NCBI GenBank assembly: GCA_002633025.1
Contig: NMRB01001379.1
Location: 94,652 to 158,651, forward strand
Source: Notospermus geniculatus
Taxonomy: Eukaryota > Nemertea > Pilidiophora > Heteronemertea > Lineidae
DNA: 64,000 nucleotides
Direction: 5' to 3'
The notes under the pieces are model-generated. The model worked only from the letters and a program-made list of their open reading frames with translations. It had not been told where the DNA came from and did not search any database. Positions 53,501 to 63,835 of this stretch are shown here, piece after piece. Both the position numbers and the translations under genes were made by a program. The stretch's first letter is position 1. Each line of letters begins with the position of its first letter.

Positions 53501-55808
53501 TCAGAGGCTTCGCTGTGTTGATTGGCGACGAATCAAAAGCTGTGCGTTCCCAGTCAGAGCCAGTGAGCGCTGGGTTATCTGATACGAAGTTGCCATGGTG
53601 GACGCCGAAGTTGCGTCTACCATCCGTGATAAATGCCACAAATTTGCCTGCCGACCGTGAGGCTGGCCTGATTAAACGATCATAAGACTTGTTCAATTCC
53701 ACCGATCGGTTTTTGATCCCGTGTCGGTGATTACCTTCGGAAGACCACATCTCCTGTCGAGGCGCGTCGTCAATTTGAAAGATTGCCTCGTCGTCATGAG
53801 ACGTGCCGTTCAAAAGCAAGGACTCGGATTGGCTCCGTTGAAGCACATCCGTTACATCGCACATCACCCTTCGTGAAATTGACCGGTCCGCGGCGAATCT
53901 GTTGCCTCTCGAAGAGGAGGCCAATCAGATTTTATCACACCGGTGTTGTAAAATTTGAATCGTGGTACAAATAGTGGTAGCCGAAGACCCGATATAAAGT
54001 GCAATATGATTGGTCGACCGGTAAAGTTGGCATCGTGCCAAGATACGCCGCGGACCGGTCTATTTCTCGAAGGGTGATGTGCGATGTAACGCAGTGGCGA
54101 GTAGATCGGCCTTCGGTTATCGAAAATGCACATCAAGGACTTTGACGTCACTGCAGAGGCTGTAGCTTTCATTCACGGTCAGATCCTTTATATGCGTGAC
54201 AGGGTTTGACACCCGTCAAACTGCAGGTTTTCAGCCAGTGTGAAAGGAAAGAATATCCCCAGAAAAAGTGTCCAAATGCGGACCTCATTCAAACTTTCTG
54301 CCAGGGGTCGTTTTTGAATGTTCCCCACCTCTGGGTGTTCCCTTACTATTGTCTGCCGGATTAAGCTATTGACTTGACAAGTGGACACAAAGTGAAACGC
54401 GTCGATCTATCTGCCAGTGTTTCCCAAACAATAAGGGGAATACTGGCATACGGAAACACCTGGCAGATGTACATTTAACATCGGTCATTAGTTTCCACAG
54501 CCACATGCCTTCATCCGCCAAGGAATAAAAGAAGCGGACCATTATTCCAGGGGGAGTTTCTTCCTGTTACACCACATCAAACCGCCACACGCCGCATTCA
54601 CTTTGGCAATTTGTTCAAAGGTCGGAAAATTCACATTAGGAGTTTCATAATATGATTGACACAGAAGAAGAAGACAAATAAGTCTAAATTAACGAAGTGA
54701 TTGTCCATGACAAGGTAATTTGTCGTGGTGACCCTTTGAGAGAACGTCGCCCCAGGGGTGGCTGAAGACCATTAGTGCGGCAAGAGGCGTCAGGACCAGT
54801 TGACAAAGATCATTAACGACTATCTAAAAACGTCAATGTTGCTGTCTCTTTTGATTGTTTTCTTGCCTTTTCATTAATCTGAGTTTGACATGAACGAAAC
54901 TGGAGTCAGAGGAAAAACAAAGGTAAGCTTTCTGATACAGCTGGAGGAACTGATGTTACAAATTAATTAGCAGACGTGCGGATCACGTGACGAGATTTGC
55001 GTGGGCTGATTGGTTTCGCCGCAAGGACAAAGACAAAGAAAATGACACCAGCAGACTTTGATCTCAGATAACACGAGATGTAGATCTGCGTTGTTTGGTT
55101 GTATGAAGGATCAATTTCCCTCCGCACCGGGAGGTCCTTCAATGGCCCATTGGCCCACCAGGTGGTGCTCTGATGTAATAGAAATCAAGGGTGCCACCTG
55201 CTGGTGATGACGTAAGAACGACGGTCAGGGGTTGCACGACGGACGTAACCATTCACAGTCTACATATAATATTGGCCCGTATTTTAGAACGGCTCCTCAA
55301 CGTGAAGGAGTTCCTCAAAGCTATTGTTCTCCTGTTGAGAACAATAGCCTTGAGGAACTCCTTTACGTTGAGGAGCATTCTGAAATACGGGCGATTGAGA
55401 GTCTTTTGGCAAAAAATGCGATGAACAACGTCCAATGTCCGATGTGACGAAAACTGCAACACGTACATGTATATTCTCGTCCCCATGTCATGCAACATTA
55501 CTAACTTATGATCATGTTATTAGAAGTATATGTACTTACCATTGCTGCTAAGGAGGAACGAGGTTTGTTTAGGATCTGCCACATCCGGTACCGGGCACCA
55601 GCAATTCCTGTGGTGGGCGGGAGGATCCCGAAAGGGTTCGGTTTTTGTTCCAAACTCTTCCTGAGCTCGTCTAAGATTTTATTATTGTCCGTGTAATGTG
55701 AGAACTCGGTGACACAGCAGGAGCCGAAATTCCCTTCGTCGATGTCCCAGAAACGAAGTTCCTTACGAACCACAGATCCGCAGACGTCCATTGGGTAGTG
55801 GAGCTCGC
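44017..55808 (-). CDS. Voltage-gated potassium channel alpha subunit (non-Shaker Kv, Shaw-like), 3' part
   Basis: Two exons, 55808-55540 and 45093-44017, join in phase across a 10.4-kb intron. The first carries the second half of the T1 assembly domain with the zinc motif HX5CX20CC (HYPMDVC ... GSCC), which marks Kv2-Kv4 type channels and is absent from Shaker. The second carries S1 to S6 and the cytoplasmic tail: S4 MILRILRIFRVFHFLRHYG, S5 with IYHAER, and the selectivity filter TTVGYGD. Kv channels open on depolarisation and pass K+. Two departures are visible: VVP replaces the usual PVP in S6, and S4 has a His at one gating-charge position. The N-terminal exon or exons lie upstream and were not found in 55.8-64 kb. 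Confidence 0.93.
46290..46625. repeat. 18-21 bp minisatellite (CGAACCATCGAGGAGGA), copy A
   Basis: Variants of CGAACCATCGAGGAGGAGGA repeat; one unresolved base at 46526. The copy B array is shorter (50345-50516). Predicted Pro/Ser/Arg-rich peptides here come from the repeat. Confidence 0.88.
46628..47068 (-). pseudogene. Non-LTR retrotransposon fragment (R2/R4-type C-terminal domain), copy A
   Basis: The minus-strand frame contains YDWIKVGNLRSETAAVIMTA, then DPTCRLF, VESLGHVLVGCE and YKMRHDGV. The order (W-G-L--ET---I-AAQ, DP-CR-C, ET--H---GC, Y--RH) is the region after the reverse transcriptase in R2/R4-like elements. The zinc knuckle's second Cys (usually CRLC) reads CRLF. The frame then runs into the minisatellite. 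A remnant only. Confidence 0.6.
47398..47485 (+). repeat. tRNA-derived SINE, copy A, cut off by a LINE piece
   Basis: GCCGCGGTGGTCTAGTGAC (A box) and CCTGGTTCGAATCCTACTG (B box) are followed by GAGACTCT and then directly by a TAA/ATT microsatellite. In copy B the SINE body continues here. Confidence 0.7.
47486..48066 (-). mobile_element. Non-LTR retrotransposon 3' end (CR1/L2/Rex-like)
   Basis: The minus-strand frame reads RDHITPVLKELHWLPVRSRI, YKILLIAHKV, YLRELLGL, RRLRSS and APRLWNSLPASMR, then FKKHLKTFLF, the well-known C-terminal end of CR1/L2/Rex-type reverse transcriptase proteins. A 3' tail of short triplet repeats (47491-47520, ATT on this strand) is at the expected end. The 5' side stops at the N at 48067; strongly 5'-truncated. 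Confidence 0.85.
48094..48375 (+). other. 93-codon ORF in duplication copy A, unknown
   Basis: Starts ATGAAATCCACAAGAC and ends before a purine-rich AACAAAGAATGAAG repeat. The product, identical in copy B (51574-51855), is rich in Arg and Leu with no motif I know. Its identity between copies only reflects a young duplication, so protein coding is not shown. Confidence 0.2.
50345..50516. repeat. 18-21 bp minisatellite, copy B
   Basis: Same unit as 46290-46625 with fewer copies. The duplication junction lies at its left edge. Confidence 0.88.
50520..50908 (-). pseudogene. Non-LTR retrotransposon fragment, copy B, frameshifted
   Basis: Same sequence as 46628-47068. One base is missing near 50668 (CGACCTTTTCC against CGACCGTTTTCC at 46769), which splits the frame between RLFRK and VESLGHV. 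So copy B is further decayed, or this is an assembly error. Confidence 0.6.
51288..51445 (+). repeat. tRNA-derived SINE, copy B, intact
   Basis: The tRNA-like head (A box GGTGGTCTAGTGAC, B box GGTTCGAATCC) is followed by TTTCCCTCCCTTGCCTCACT and CTACCCAGGCCTGCATAAAT, a body like those of many marine-animal SINEs. Confidence 0.72.
52561..52712. repeat. MITE (ATGCCCGCTGTACACGATCA ends) in copy B only
   Basis: About 40 bp at each end are inverted (ATGCCCGCTGTACACG, ATCAAATTTTTCATCC) and TA flanks both sides (52559-52560 and 52713-52714). Copy A has an empty site at about 49579-49584. Confidence 0.88.
53836..54130. repeat. MITE, GTTACATCGCACATCACCCTTCG family, copy 2
   Basis: Inner part of the family at 20795-21248 in reverse orientation: GTTACATCGCACATCACCC / GGGTGATGTGCGATGTAAC arms, GACCGGTC, CCGATATAAAGTGCAATATG. 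Lacks the outer ends of copy 1. Confidence 0.78.
54190..54480 (+). repeat. Dispersed repeat with empty site for the 57-kb MITE family
   Basis: GACACCCGTCAAACTGCAGG, TTTTTGAATGTTCCCCACCT, GTGTTCCCTTACTATTGTCT and CAATAAGGGGAATACTGGC recur at 58815-59400, where a MITE interrupts them. Confidence 0.68.
55275..55392. repeat. 118-bp palindromic element
   Basis: GCCCGTATTTTAGAACGGCT to CCTCAAAGCTATTGTTCTC, mirrored to AAATACGGGC. Arms nearly perfect. Lies 150 bp downstream of the T1 exon donor in the channel gene. Confidence 0.83.
55540..55808 (-). CDS. Kv channel exon with second half of T1 domain
   Basis: Starts after TGTTTTTCAG and reads GELHYPMDVCGSVV, then ELRFWDIDE, FGSCC and a T1-S1 linker ending SSLAAM before the donor GTAAGT (55539 downwards). 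H-x5-C-x20-CC is intact. It begins in phase 2 within the Gly codon, at a point where the earlier half of T1 (normally NVGG to YYRTG) must come from another exon. Confidence 0.94.
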
Positions 55809-56030
55809 CTGAAAAACAGAGATCAACAAGATTAGATGAAGTTTTCAGTTAGGTTTTGTCGGTTGGTTGTTCAATTCTAGTCTCGAAAACCACAGAAAGA
55901 AACCATTTCAGCCTGCAGCATTTTCCGAAATATCCCGGACACAATCGATTTATTCCGACAAGTGTCGATGACTGGTCTGAAAGGACCAAGAGTGATGATG
56001 CGCCGAATGAGCTGTTCCGTACATATTCTG

Positions 56031-56397
56031 CAGGGTCCATACGTATCACACTTTGACTTTAGTATGTTTATTAAAATAAACATACTTAAGTCAAAGTGTG
56101 ATACTTATCTTCTGTGTTGAACAAAGGACAAGTGTCACACTTAGACTTAAGTAGTTTTCTGAATATGGGCCCAGGGCCCTTTGTCCCTGTATGGCCCTTT
56201 GACCCTGTTTGGCCCTTTGACCCTGTATGGCCCTTTGACCCTGTGACCCTTTCGCCCTTTGACCCTGTGTGCGTGTGAATATGGACTCCAGGGCCCATGT
56301 CATAAAACTACTTAAGTCTAAGTGTGGCACTTATTCTTTGTTCAACACAAAAGATACGTATCACACTTTGAGTCTGTGTATGAATATGGACCCTGGT
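56031..56397. repeat. Foldback element with a minisatellite in its centre
   Basis: CAGGGTCCATACGTATCACA is inverted at the right as GTATCACACTTTGAG and ATGGACCCTG, and ACACTTAGACTTAAGTAG pairs with CTACTTAAGTCTAAGTGT. Between the arms, CCCTTTGACCCTGTATGG units repeat (about 56170-56270). On the minus strand these read as Gly-Ser-Lys-Gly triplets that look like collagen but are not. Confidence 0.8.
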
Positions 56398-56773
56398 TGG
56401 TAAAGTGTCGGCATTGTTCAGTAAGTTTCAGAAATCTGCTCTGATCGGCATTGCTGGTGAACTGGTTACAGGTCATTCCATTCTTTTGTAAGATCCTGTA
56501 TGTAATACAACCCAGAAAACTTTCCACGAATGTAAAATCTATTGAGAGATCGCTCTCTCAGTTAAAGATAATGTATCACGGGTATTTTCGCGGGCCACGA
56601 AAATCATTGTTTATTTACATTTTGTTGGTTTATGTCCTGTCTTTCTTTGTCTTATGAATAACTTTTTGGTGGCATGCACCTCTAGAAATTTTGTTGATGC
56701 CGAAAGTATTCTATTTGGTGGGTTGGCATGTCCCAAAACATTGAATGTAAACAATGAAGTCATGATACATTAC

Positions 56774-56905
56774 CTTTAACACAGCAAACAAATCGATCCA
56801 TACACCAGACTGATATCGATACGACATGTCAGACGCCACAACAGAAACCGGAGACACTGATTCATCGAAATCGATATAAATTCGTCTCGAAGACGAAGAA
56901 GGCAT
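56774..56905 (-). CDS. Possible first exon of an unidentified gene
   Basis: ATG at 56905 opens 44 codons, starting MPSSSSRRIYIDFDES and ending IDLFAVLK at a GTAATG donor (56773 downwards). Codon use looks ordinary and the end is in phase 0, but no downstream exon was found. It is not the missing T1 half: no NVGG or DRHP motif in any frame. It may be an alternative leader of the channel gene, another gene's start, or chance. Confidence 0.2.
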
Positions 56906-57217
56906 CAGCTGGCGTGATTTTCCAGAAATTGTATATATCTTATTTAGAGATTGGTGGAGTGGTTATAATGTGAACCAAAGTGGTCCAGGAGTAGTTTCGG
57001 TGTCGTCTGTCGGCGCCAGAGACGCGAAGTGCCATGACCATACAACGCGGAACACGGGAAGAGGAAGTGAGCGGCGTGACCGTATGACGTATAAAGATTC
57101 TTGTGCTCATCGATTTTACAAATTATTTTGACAAAGTAATGGTACCAAAAATTAAAATTTGTTCCAGTTTTTGTAAAAATACTATTTTAACATTCCGTTG
57201 GGTGCTCAATGTTTTAT

Positions 57218-57639
57218 TAGGGAGTTTTCGCAAATCTGACGAAAAACGAAGTACGAAATACGAAATTGGACTTCATCTCCATGACGTAACGTACATGTAC
57301 ATGTATTTCAGGAGATGGTTGGTACCACAAATATCGCCTGCTGCAAGAGCGTCTTTTAGCGTATTACGTTAAACCGAAAGAGTTACGGTGTATCTTGAAT
57401 TTATAAATTTCCACTTCGTATCTACGAAGTGGAAACAAAAGATAAATTTCAAAGTTTAATATACATGTACACCATAACTCTTTCGGTACGTAACACGCTA
57501 AAAGACGCTCTTGCAGCAGGCGATATTTGTGGTACCAACCATCTCCTGAAATACATGTACATGTATGTTACGTCATGGAGATGAAGTCCAATTTCGTATT
57601 TCGTACTTCGTTTTTCGTCAGATTTGCGAAAACTCCCTA
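57218..57639. repeat. Giant-palindrome MITE (AGGGAGTTTTCGCAAATCTG ends), copy 1
   Basis: About 422 bp, almost entirely two inverted arms meeting at CTTCGTATCTACGAAG. Shared blocks include GAGATGGTTGGTACCACAAA, CGCCTGCTGCAAGAGCGTC and ATTACGTTAA-like sequence. A relative is at 58912-59288. Confidence 0.88.
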
Positions 57640-58299
57640 TTAAGGAAGTACGAACTCTTTTGAATCTCTACGCAATTGGTTGTGCAACGGTCAGAAATTC
57701 ATCCGCCTTGAACAATGCATTTGCACTGTGCGAAAGTAGTACCGGTCTAGGCATTTCCAGAGTTTAATGTGGCAATGCTGAACTCTGGGTACGAGATTGA
57801 CGAAAACCCTATGTTCAAAAATTGAGATTTTCCGGCAGTAAAGAAGGCAATAAAAAAATCAAGGTCGTTATCATGCCGTTCACAACCTCGTAAATGAGAA
57901 TATATGACCAATCGAAGCGGGTCTGAAGGTCAGGATCCTCGGGAGGCCATTCATCATCGGGCGAAATAGATGAGTTTCGCAAGCAGACGTCCTGCCAAAT
58001 TTAGGTCATCGTCATGGGATTTCCCCGCTAGGGGATGGAAGAACCAATCATCTGTCACTCAGGAAGAAAATTACTATGGTGATGACCTAATTTTAGCAAG
58101 ATGGCTGCCAGCGAAAGTCATCAAGGCCTATAGGAACACCGAAAACGATCTCTGCAGATTTGTCGTGATTCCCCCTTGGATACTACCTCATGACCGTACT
58201 CAGGTCCGTTTGGACTGTAAAAAGGTTCCAGATCGTACAGTAAAGACGCCTTGCTGTAAACGATTCACGGAAGGCGTTGATCCATGTATTGTTCGGACA

Positions 58300-58452
58300 T
58301 AGGGAGGTTTAGAAATCAAATGATAAACGTAAACTTTACGACAACGTTATTTTTCATACTACACATCAACCAGATTTTATATTGCGTTTTCGGTCCAAAA
58401 ATGAAGTTGTCGTTAACGTTTACGCTTATCGTTTGATTTCTAAACCTCCCTA
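58300..58452. repeat. MITE with TAGGGAGGTTTAGAAATCAA ends, copy 2
   Basis: Ends are clean inverted copies (TAGGGAGGTTTAGAAATC / GATTTCTAAACCTCCCTA). The interior matches 32047-32194 in opposite orientation. Confidence 0.85.
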
Positions 58453-58814
58453 TTGTATTGTAAGGCCGCTAACCCTATCCTCGGTTGCGACATGCGCCTA
58501 CTTTTACTAGATCGGGTCACATATCCTTTAACCTGGGCACTGTTTGAAAAAAAACATCAAACCACCTCGCAATTTTTCATACTCCCTCGCGCCATAGATT
58601 TGCATTCTCTCCTAATTCCGTGGAAACCATGTTTTCTCCAATATTCCCCCAAATCCCAACGGCCCTTTGAAGATGCCACGGCCCCCAAGGTTTTCATATC
58701 GCCGACCAAAGTTGATAACCAAGTTATCGAGTTAGTCCACTCGTTGCCTGGTCAGAATATAACATCACAATGGGGTCATCAAAGTCCACGGTGTATCCTG
58801 CTGGACTGGCAGTC

Positions 58815-59400
58815 AGAATTTGACACCGGTGTAACGTTTTTGAATGTTCTCCATCTGTGAGTGTTTCCTTACTATCGTCTGACGGAATTAAGCTGCGACT
58901 TGACAATAGACTAGAGGTTTCGCAAATCTGACGAAACACGAAGTACGAAATGTGAAATTGGACTTCATTTACATGACGTAATGTATTTCAGGAGATGGTT
59001 GGTACCACAAATATCGCCTGCTGCAAGAGCGTCTTTTAGCGTTTGACATAGGCCGATGAGTTACGGTGTATACTAAAGTTTGAAATTTATCCTTCGTTTC
59101 CACTTCGTAGATACGAAGTGGAAATTTAAAAATTCAAAATGCACCATAACTCTCTCGGTCTTACATACAGGCTAAAAAGACGCACTGGCAGCAGGGACAT
59201 TTGCGGTACCAACCATCTCCAGAAATACATTAGGTCCTAGAAATGAAGTTGTATTACTTCGTGTTTCTTCAGATTTTTGCGAAACCTCACTAATAGGGGA
59301 CACACGAAGAAACGTGTCTACCTATTTGCCAGCGTTTCCCAAGCGATAAGGGGAAACACTGACACAAAGAAACACTAGCAGATGCAACACCGCCATTTTA
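58815..59400 (+). repeat. Dispersed repeat interrupted by a MITE
   Basis: The same series as 54190-54480 (TTTTTGAATGTTCTCCATCT, GTGTTTCCTTACTATCGTCT, CGATAAGGGGAAACACTG), split by the element at 58912-59288. Confidence 0.68.
58912..59288. repeat. Giant-palindrome MITE, copy 2, nested
   Basis: TAGAGGTTTCGCAAATCTGA at the left and TTTTTGCGAAACCTC at the right; the interior matches 57218-57639 (GGTTGGTACCACAAATATCG, CGTCTTTTAGCG). More diverged arms than copy 1. Confidence 0.82.
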
Positions 59401-60217
59401 CTCTCAGTGCCGGAGGTGTGTTTCTACACATTTTGCTGAACGCATCGCGACCTTCTCAACCATCGACTTCTGCCATGCGGCTATATTTGAGATCAAAACT
59501 CCTGACAAGACCCAATCACACAGGATATTAAACTTCAAACCATGGCCCAGGGCAGCTCCTCACTACACTGACTGAAGACATTAAATATTTGTCAATAAAT
59601 CAGCGTTTGAACTCTATTTTGAAAGTCACGTATCGATCACGGAGTAGGATTCCGAGGAGACGACTTTTGGAAATGTCGAAGCGATGTACATGTATTTAAA
59701 GTCAAAACACAAGGTGCTGACGTCACAGGTTTCTGATGTTATCACGTGAACACCACATAAATTATGCAAATTGTGCACGATGTCGGTCACCACTGCAAAA
59801 ATATGGCAACCAATCGGAGCGCTTGTTACTCAGTGACGATTATTCTGATTGGCTGGGGAAAAAGTCTGGGGACGGGCAGCATTATGTCATTAAGCAGAGA
59901 ATAATTATGTGTCCACGAAGTTGCATCCGACAGCCTCCCAGCCAACGACTCTCATCACGAAATGCCGTCAGAGAGCCACCTAGCGGCATAAATTGCAAGA
60001 AGAAGGAAAATCACCCCTTTGAAAAACTACATGTAATCCAATAAACTCGATTAGCAACAACGTGTCCTGAAATATTAGGATGGAAATCAATGGTTCGTTA
60101 ATGATGGATATTATCAACCAGGTAATCTATTCGCTCCCTGGATACATCCAGCGGTGCCTTGGCTACGACACACGACAGCAACCTGGTGTAGCCGATGAGT
60201 GCAGTTGGAAATCACAT

Positions 60218-60530
60218 ATGACCAGTACTGTAATCAGACATCTTAAATAGGCAAAGCCGTCGACACGGTTCCTCGCCCGCATCTCAGCGCCACTGCTTCT
60301 CAGATTTCATTACGTGTAATGTGTGCAAATGGCATTACCGCAAGTGGTACATGTGATCAGTACTGTAACGAGCATTGAAATCAAAGCTGTCGACACGGTT
60401 CCTTGCCCACATCTCAGAAGACGTCGAGTGCCACAGCTACTCTTTCAGATTTCTTTGGCGTACATGTACATGTACAAATGCGCATTACTACAAGTGATAC
60501 ATGTGATCTATACTGTAATGAGCATTCAAT
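60218..60530 (+). repeat. Tandem repeat of about 140-150 bp, two and a half units
   Basis: CAGTACTGTAA (about 60221 and 60358) and CTATACTGTAA (60508) begin successive units, each with CGTCGACACGGTTCC-like and CCGCATCTCAG-like blocks. Non-coding. Confidence 0.72.
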
Positions 60531-61962
60531 CACCGCAACTTTATCATTTTCGCCATTATCTGAAGTCATTACTGGATTCATATCGGTCTGATAATGGTAT
60601 GACGACAATGCTGTTTATGAAGCCATTGATCTGAGAGTTGAGGGATTACCAAGGCCGGGGTTGTCAAAACAACAGAATCGCTCCCGATAAATGGATAGAG
60701 TTCATCAACAGGTCTTGTTTCAGTGGTTCAATAGATACAGAGACACTTGTCTCGTAGATCAGACCCAGACTCTAGGATCGGGTTCCGACTTTGTGATTGA
60801 CTTGAAAGCCATCCGTGGTTCACAATGGACTGAATTACTGACGATAGTAAGTCGGGTTTCATGGCGAGTCTCGACATCTGGCTCCGTATCGCGTATCAAG
60901 ATCCAAATGAATGAAATTGACAAGTAAGATGACAAGACAAGACTATAACTATTCAGTGAGACAGGAAGTAGGTTCTCAGTTAACTGTGTAGTGAGACCAT
61001 GACAGAAATCCACGCCTCTTCAAACTGTCCAGTGAGACCACGAGACAGGTCCACAAAATGGAGATCTTGCAGTCCGTAACCAACTATATAGTAAGACCAG
61101 TGCCCGGTTGCGCAATCAATTTTAGAGTCACTAACATACATGTATGGCGTTATCTCAATATTGGTGTTGACTCTTCAGGTGAGGCCATTACAAAAGCCAC
61201 CGTTTGGGGTTAACGCCAGCGTTAGTGCAAACGCCAGTTGTGCAACCGGGGCCAGGACAGAAAATGCAAAACTGTGAGACCATGAGAGCAACCTGGTTCC
61301 CAAAGCTTTCCTTCTCCATCAACCTCGGTCCTCTCCTCCGTTCGGACATCCTCGAAACACAAACTCACAAATTTGAAGAATCATGATATTTGGCATGTTG
61401 GCAACACTGGTTCACGGCACCGACCAATCAGGTAGCAGGATGGCTTAACAAGCCCTAATCGCAGACAATCATCCCTGGGGACGAGGCTGACCATGAGAAG
61501 AGTAGGGGGCTTTAATGACATCCAATCGCTGTCACGCCGTAGGTACGACTGGGAGACTGACTGAACACTGACACGGGGGATTCAAGTTTACCCGACACCT
61601 CATCAACACAAACACACTAATAGGAATGACTGTGATGATTTCTTCTAATGATTGATCACGGATGTGCTAACCACATGACCCGTGAGACCATGGAGGTATA
61701 TGGTGAGACTGACATCTAAAACCTCGGGCTGACCTCAGGGCGAACACCTGTTACCCGCTTACAGGATCACGTAAAAAAACCCTGGTGGTGGCTGTAACGG
61801 AAGAAACGCGGCCATCAGCCATGGGCAAGAACAGCTGAAAGTTACCGCGGTGTCGATACCGGTGTCTCTGACTCCCCTGATGCTCCAGGGCCTACATAAT
61901 CAACCTCGTTCCCCCTTAAAACTTGTGGGATTTGGGTTTGTTATGCCCTGGATTTTATTTTT

Positions 61963-62107
61963 TAAAATTTATTTTTCTTTCTGAATTTCCACCACGGTGA
62001 TAAATATTTCGACCGCGGTGGTAAATATTTATGGTGGAAAATATTTACCACCGCGGTGGAAAATATTTATCATCGTGGTGGAAATTCAGAAAGAAAAATA
62101 AATTAAA
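61963..62107. repeat. Palindrome with CCACCGCGGTGG core
   Basis: TTTAAAATTTATTTTTCTTT and AATTTCCACCACGGTGATAA are mirrored at the right. The core repeats CCGCGGTGG with AATATTT spacers; GGGCCACCGTA follows at 62137, as in the end of the element at 39746-39983. Confidence 0.78.
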
Positions 62108-63835
62108 AAACTAAATATATATACATGACCCTTTTGGGCCACCGTACTACTGGATCGGTGTATACGATTCAAATGCTGATATCTGATTGGTCGATGCCGT
62201 GAACCAGTCTGCTGAGTTGGCAACGTGGTCAATTTCAAGATTCTCGGGAGATTGTGTTGCTAGGATCTCTGACGGAGGAGAGGACTCAGGTTGATGGAGG
62301 AGGAAGACCCTGGGAACGAGGTTGATATCGGTACTGATCTGGAACGGACGCTGATTGGCAACTTCATGTCACATGACCTGACTGCACATTCTGTGATTTG
62401 CTGGCGTGTCAACAGCATTGTCACGTGATTTCAAAATGGCGACACGACCTGCTAAACGGGCAGTCACGTCGGAGTGATGCATTGTAATCATCCTTAATGA
62501 TGGGGATTCAGAGCATGTTCAGATAAATCTGTCGTGTGTAAAATAAATGTATTGATTCAACAAAATAAACATGAATGACCTTGACAATATTTTCGTACGT
62601 TTATCTCTTTATGACGTACTGTACGTGACCTGAAATCGCCAGGGTCCTGACTGACACCAATCTCCTACGCAGGGGTCAGAAGGTTTCACCTCATTCCGAG
62701 CAGAGTAGGGCGTAATGAAGCCAGAAGTACGAGTGGAACAAACCGAAAACACGGAACGCCGTACCTCTGGGCGAGACTGACACACGTACCCAAGGATCAG
62801 AACATATTTTAGAAATCAATAGTCTGGTAAAATTTATACACTTATTGTGCAACCACGTTGCCATGGATTTTCATTACGTTTTAGCCGATTACCTGGTACC
62901 TAATATCGGTTGGCTATAAAATATGTCCGGCATCAGGTGGAGGAGGGGTGGGTATAAACAGAGGAAGCATACTAATATGGAGCTGCGATCGATGCTGCAG
63001 TAAGTTGATTGGTGTGCGACACATTGTTTTTTTCATGGTTGCATCAATAGGCAATTCCATTATATTATGATTGATATTCTGCGCCGAAGAGAGGTAAAAC
63101 AAGATGAAAACAATTATAGATCTGTTTTGGCGATAAGGCCGATTACTCCCAAATGGCCACGGCAACAACTACCGAAGCAATGTCGAATGAGGTACGTGAA
63201 TATAGTTTTCATCAACGAGGGCCAAAAAACGCAAAAAATGCCATCAGTACCTGAGTTAGCATAAGTATCCAGTGGCCTCCAGACTGAGACGTGACCAGTT
63301 GTGAGAAATCACAAAGAAACCTACAAGATGAAACTGGCTACATCTTTCCGACAAATGGAATTGGAAAGACCAATAGCTATTAGGAGTATACACCTGACAC
63401 AAAACATGCAATACCATTAGGGTGTCTACCGCAGGAGGTAGTCCACTTAAGGTACGTTTAGCTGACACGCGGAATGCGGATTGCGGAACGCGGAAGCGGA
63501 AAATTCAATGCATTTTCGTATACAACATATCGTTCCGCCGGGGATTCCGCGTCCCGGATGTCTGGTAAACGCAGCTTTAGACTGACCATCCACAGTCACG
63601 GACACCTGTGACTTAGTCTCTGGGGTACAGCGTTTAAACATCTCCACGGTAAATAGTCAAGTCAATAATTTTTATTAACCTCCCCTCATGTATATTTCAA
63701 CACGCAAGGGACAAAAAATGGAACAAGTTGTTTATATGGGTTGGAATGTACTATTGTAGCGAACTGAATTATGCCGGGAGATATAGCATCTGATTCTCAC
63801 CAGTCTATCTGGCCTGACGCCCGATTCTAGGACAT

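Larger units (their letters stand above)
45094..55539. other. Kv channel intron (10.4 kb)
   Basis: Contains the tandem duplication 46290-53390 and its retroelement pieces, and a MITE relative at 53836-54130. 45.1-46.2 and 54.5-55.2 kb show nothing recognisable. An ORF of 148 codons on the minus strand (53478-53924) has no match that I know. Confidence 0.6.

Noticed and set aside
53478-53924. 148-codon minus-strand ORF with a YDRLIRP stretch like Cys-loop receptors
   Set aside because: The match is only seven residues, the frame starts inside a MITE end, and no neighbouring exon supports a receptor.
56086-56330. Collagen-like Gly-Ser-Lys-Gly peptide
   Set aside because: Made by an 18-bp minisatellite inside a foldback element; no splice sites or collagen context.
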